From positions 1 to 32,605 of the forward strand of contig CALVCJ010000019.1 of assembly GCA_944326015.1 (NCBI GenBank): a stretch of DNA of 32,605 bases, written 5' to 3'. The DNA is from Candidatus Gastranaerophilales bacterium. GTDB taxonomy: Bacteria > Cyanobacteriota > Vampirovibrionia > Gastranaerophilales > Gastranaerophilaceae. The notes beneath the pieces were generated by a model. It saw nothing but the letters and a program-made list of their open reading frames with translations. It did no database searches and was not told the origin of the DNA. Shown here in pieces: positions 31,793 through 32,605 of the stretch (positions within the stretch are counted from its first letter, which is position 1; every line of letters starts with the position of its first letter). Made by a program: the position numbers and the translations under genes.

Positions 31793-32605
31793 ATGAATAA
31801 TAGAGCAGGAACATACAAAAATAATTTATCAGGAGAAATGGCATACAAATCATTTATGCCAGCTGTATTGCCACCTAATCCGTCAATAGAACTTGATAGG
31901 GATATTGTAGATTTATTAGTAAAAGCCAATAAGCAGCTTGCATTATTAGAAGGGATTTCAAGCAGAATTCCTAATATTCATTTGTTTATTTCTATGTATG
32001 TAAGAAAAGAAGCTCTCATGTCTTCTCAAATTGAAGGAACTCAAGCTACTTTAGAAGATGTACTAGACCCGTGCTTGGAAGAAAACACAAATCGTCCAGT
32101 CGGTGATGTTGTAAATTATATTAAAGCAACCGATTTTGCAATCAATAGGTTGAAAGAATTGCCATTGTGTAATCGCTTAATAAAAGAAGCCCAGAAGGTT
32201 TTATTGCAAGGTGTTAGAGGACAAAATAAAAGTCTTGGGGAATTTAGGCATTCCCAAAATTGGATTGGTGCCGCAGGTTGCAATTTACAAAATGCCCGTT
32301 ATATTCCGCCGTCTGTTGAAGATATGATTCAAGCAATGTCTGATTTAGAAAAATATATTAATGGTGATGATGAACTTGACGTTTTAATTAGAGCAGGTTT
32401 AATTCATTATCAATTTGAAACTATCCACCCATTCTTGGATGGTAATGGTAGAATAGGACGCCTTTTAATAACATTATTTTTAATGGAAAAGAAAATTTTA
32501 AGCACTCCGGCATTGTATATTTCTTACTTTTTGAAGAAAAATAGAATTGAATATTATGACCGTATGAATGAAGTTCGGTTAAAGGGTAACTATGAACAAT
32601 GGATT
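31793..32605 (+). CDS. Fic-family AMPylase, class II (partial, runs off right edge)
   Basis: 271 codons are present. Fic proteins transfer AMP (or related groups) from NTPs to target proteins. The catalytic loop HPFLDGNGRIGR (near residue 225) is intact, with the conserved His. The inhibitory helix motif SSQIEGT (about residue 78-84) lies N-terminal to the core, which defines class II, self-inhibited by an internal Glu. N-terminal YKSFMPAVLPPNP and IHLFISMYVRKEALMSSQIEG are typical of the family. The C-terminal winged-helix half, if any, lies beyond the window. It has its own promoter. It lies just outside the broken integrase, so it may be a chromosome gene or cargo. Confidence 0.95.
   Translation, partial: MNNRAGTYKNNLSGEMAYKSFMPAVLPPNPSIELDRDIVDLLVKANKQLALLEGISSRIPNIHLFISMYVRKEALMSSQIEGTQATLEDVLDPCLEENTNRPVGDVVNYIKATDFAINRLKELPLCNRLIKEAQKVLLQGVRGQNKSLGEFRHSQNWIGAAGCNLQNARYIPPSVEDMIQAMSDLEKYINGDDELDVLIRAGLIHYQFETIHPFLDGNGRIGRLLITLFLMEKKILSTPALYISYFLKKNRIEYYDRMNEVRLKGNYEQWI

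Noticed and set aside
1..32605. CRISPR array or cas genes
   Set aside because: No regularly spaced direct repeats and no Cas motifs were seen in any frame.

Overview
The window is AT-rich bacterial chromosome. The gene style (N-methylated pilin-like proteins of the 'FTLSEVLVTLAIIGV' type, Q- and N-rich hypothetical proteins, a secreted-type metalloprotease with YD-like segments, tandem LuxR-type HTH proteins) suggests a gut Gastranaerophilales/Vampirovibrionia ('Melainabacteria') genome. That assignment is inference from pattern recognition, not a database result. TGA is used as a normal stop.

Layout. 1-600: the start of a minus-strand gene leaving the window, a standalone structured RNA with a textbook promoter (candidate 6S RNA), and one copy of a small element with terminal inverted repeats. 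603-3834: three hypothetical genes. 3923-7220: nadD, yqeK and a HerA-like protein whose P-loop is gone and which ends in a UvrD/PcrA-type Tudor domain. 7227-12080 (minus): a housekeeping run of a PurD-like ATP-grasp protein, a DnaJ variant with half a zinc finger, queE, def, fmt and aroH. 12221-13907: a small protein and two pseudopilins. 13975-20275: a surface glycan cluster with UDP-galactopyranose mutase, a GT2, a GT2-RgpF fusion, a GT2-acetyltransferase fusion, and DedA. 20372-21739: an iron alcohol dehydrogenase and tRNA-Arg(CCU). A second copy of the inverted-repeat element follows.

21990-31608 is accessory and decaying. It holds a frameshifted zinc metalloprotease, a small broken ORF behind an 11-G tract, a HigBA system whose toxin carries a nonsense codon while its antitoxin keeps its own promoter and operator, a FAN1-like VRR-NUC nuclease with a signal-peptide-like N-terminus, an XRE regulator, a tandem LuxR-HTH protein, a membrane-protein operon with a broken first gene, a primase-polymerase broken twice, and a large serine recombinase frameshifted near its C-terminus. 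A class II Fic protein with its own promoter runs off the right edge.

How parts work together. fmt and def form the initiator-Met formylation/deformylation pair, and glf plus the glycosyltransferases would build a galactofuranose-containing surface polymer. The primase, integrase and toxin-antitoxin genes look like the remains of an integrative element. A recurring feature is TATAAT, exactly six bases, then ATG (nadD, purD-like, higB, FAN1-like nuclease), which predicts leaderless mRNAs. All functional statements come from reading motifs by eye; no searches were run.
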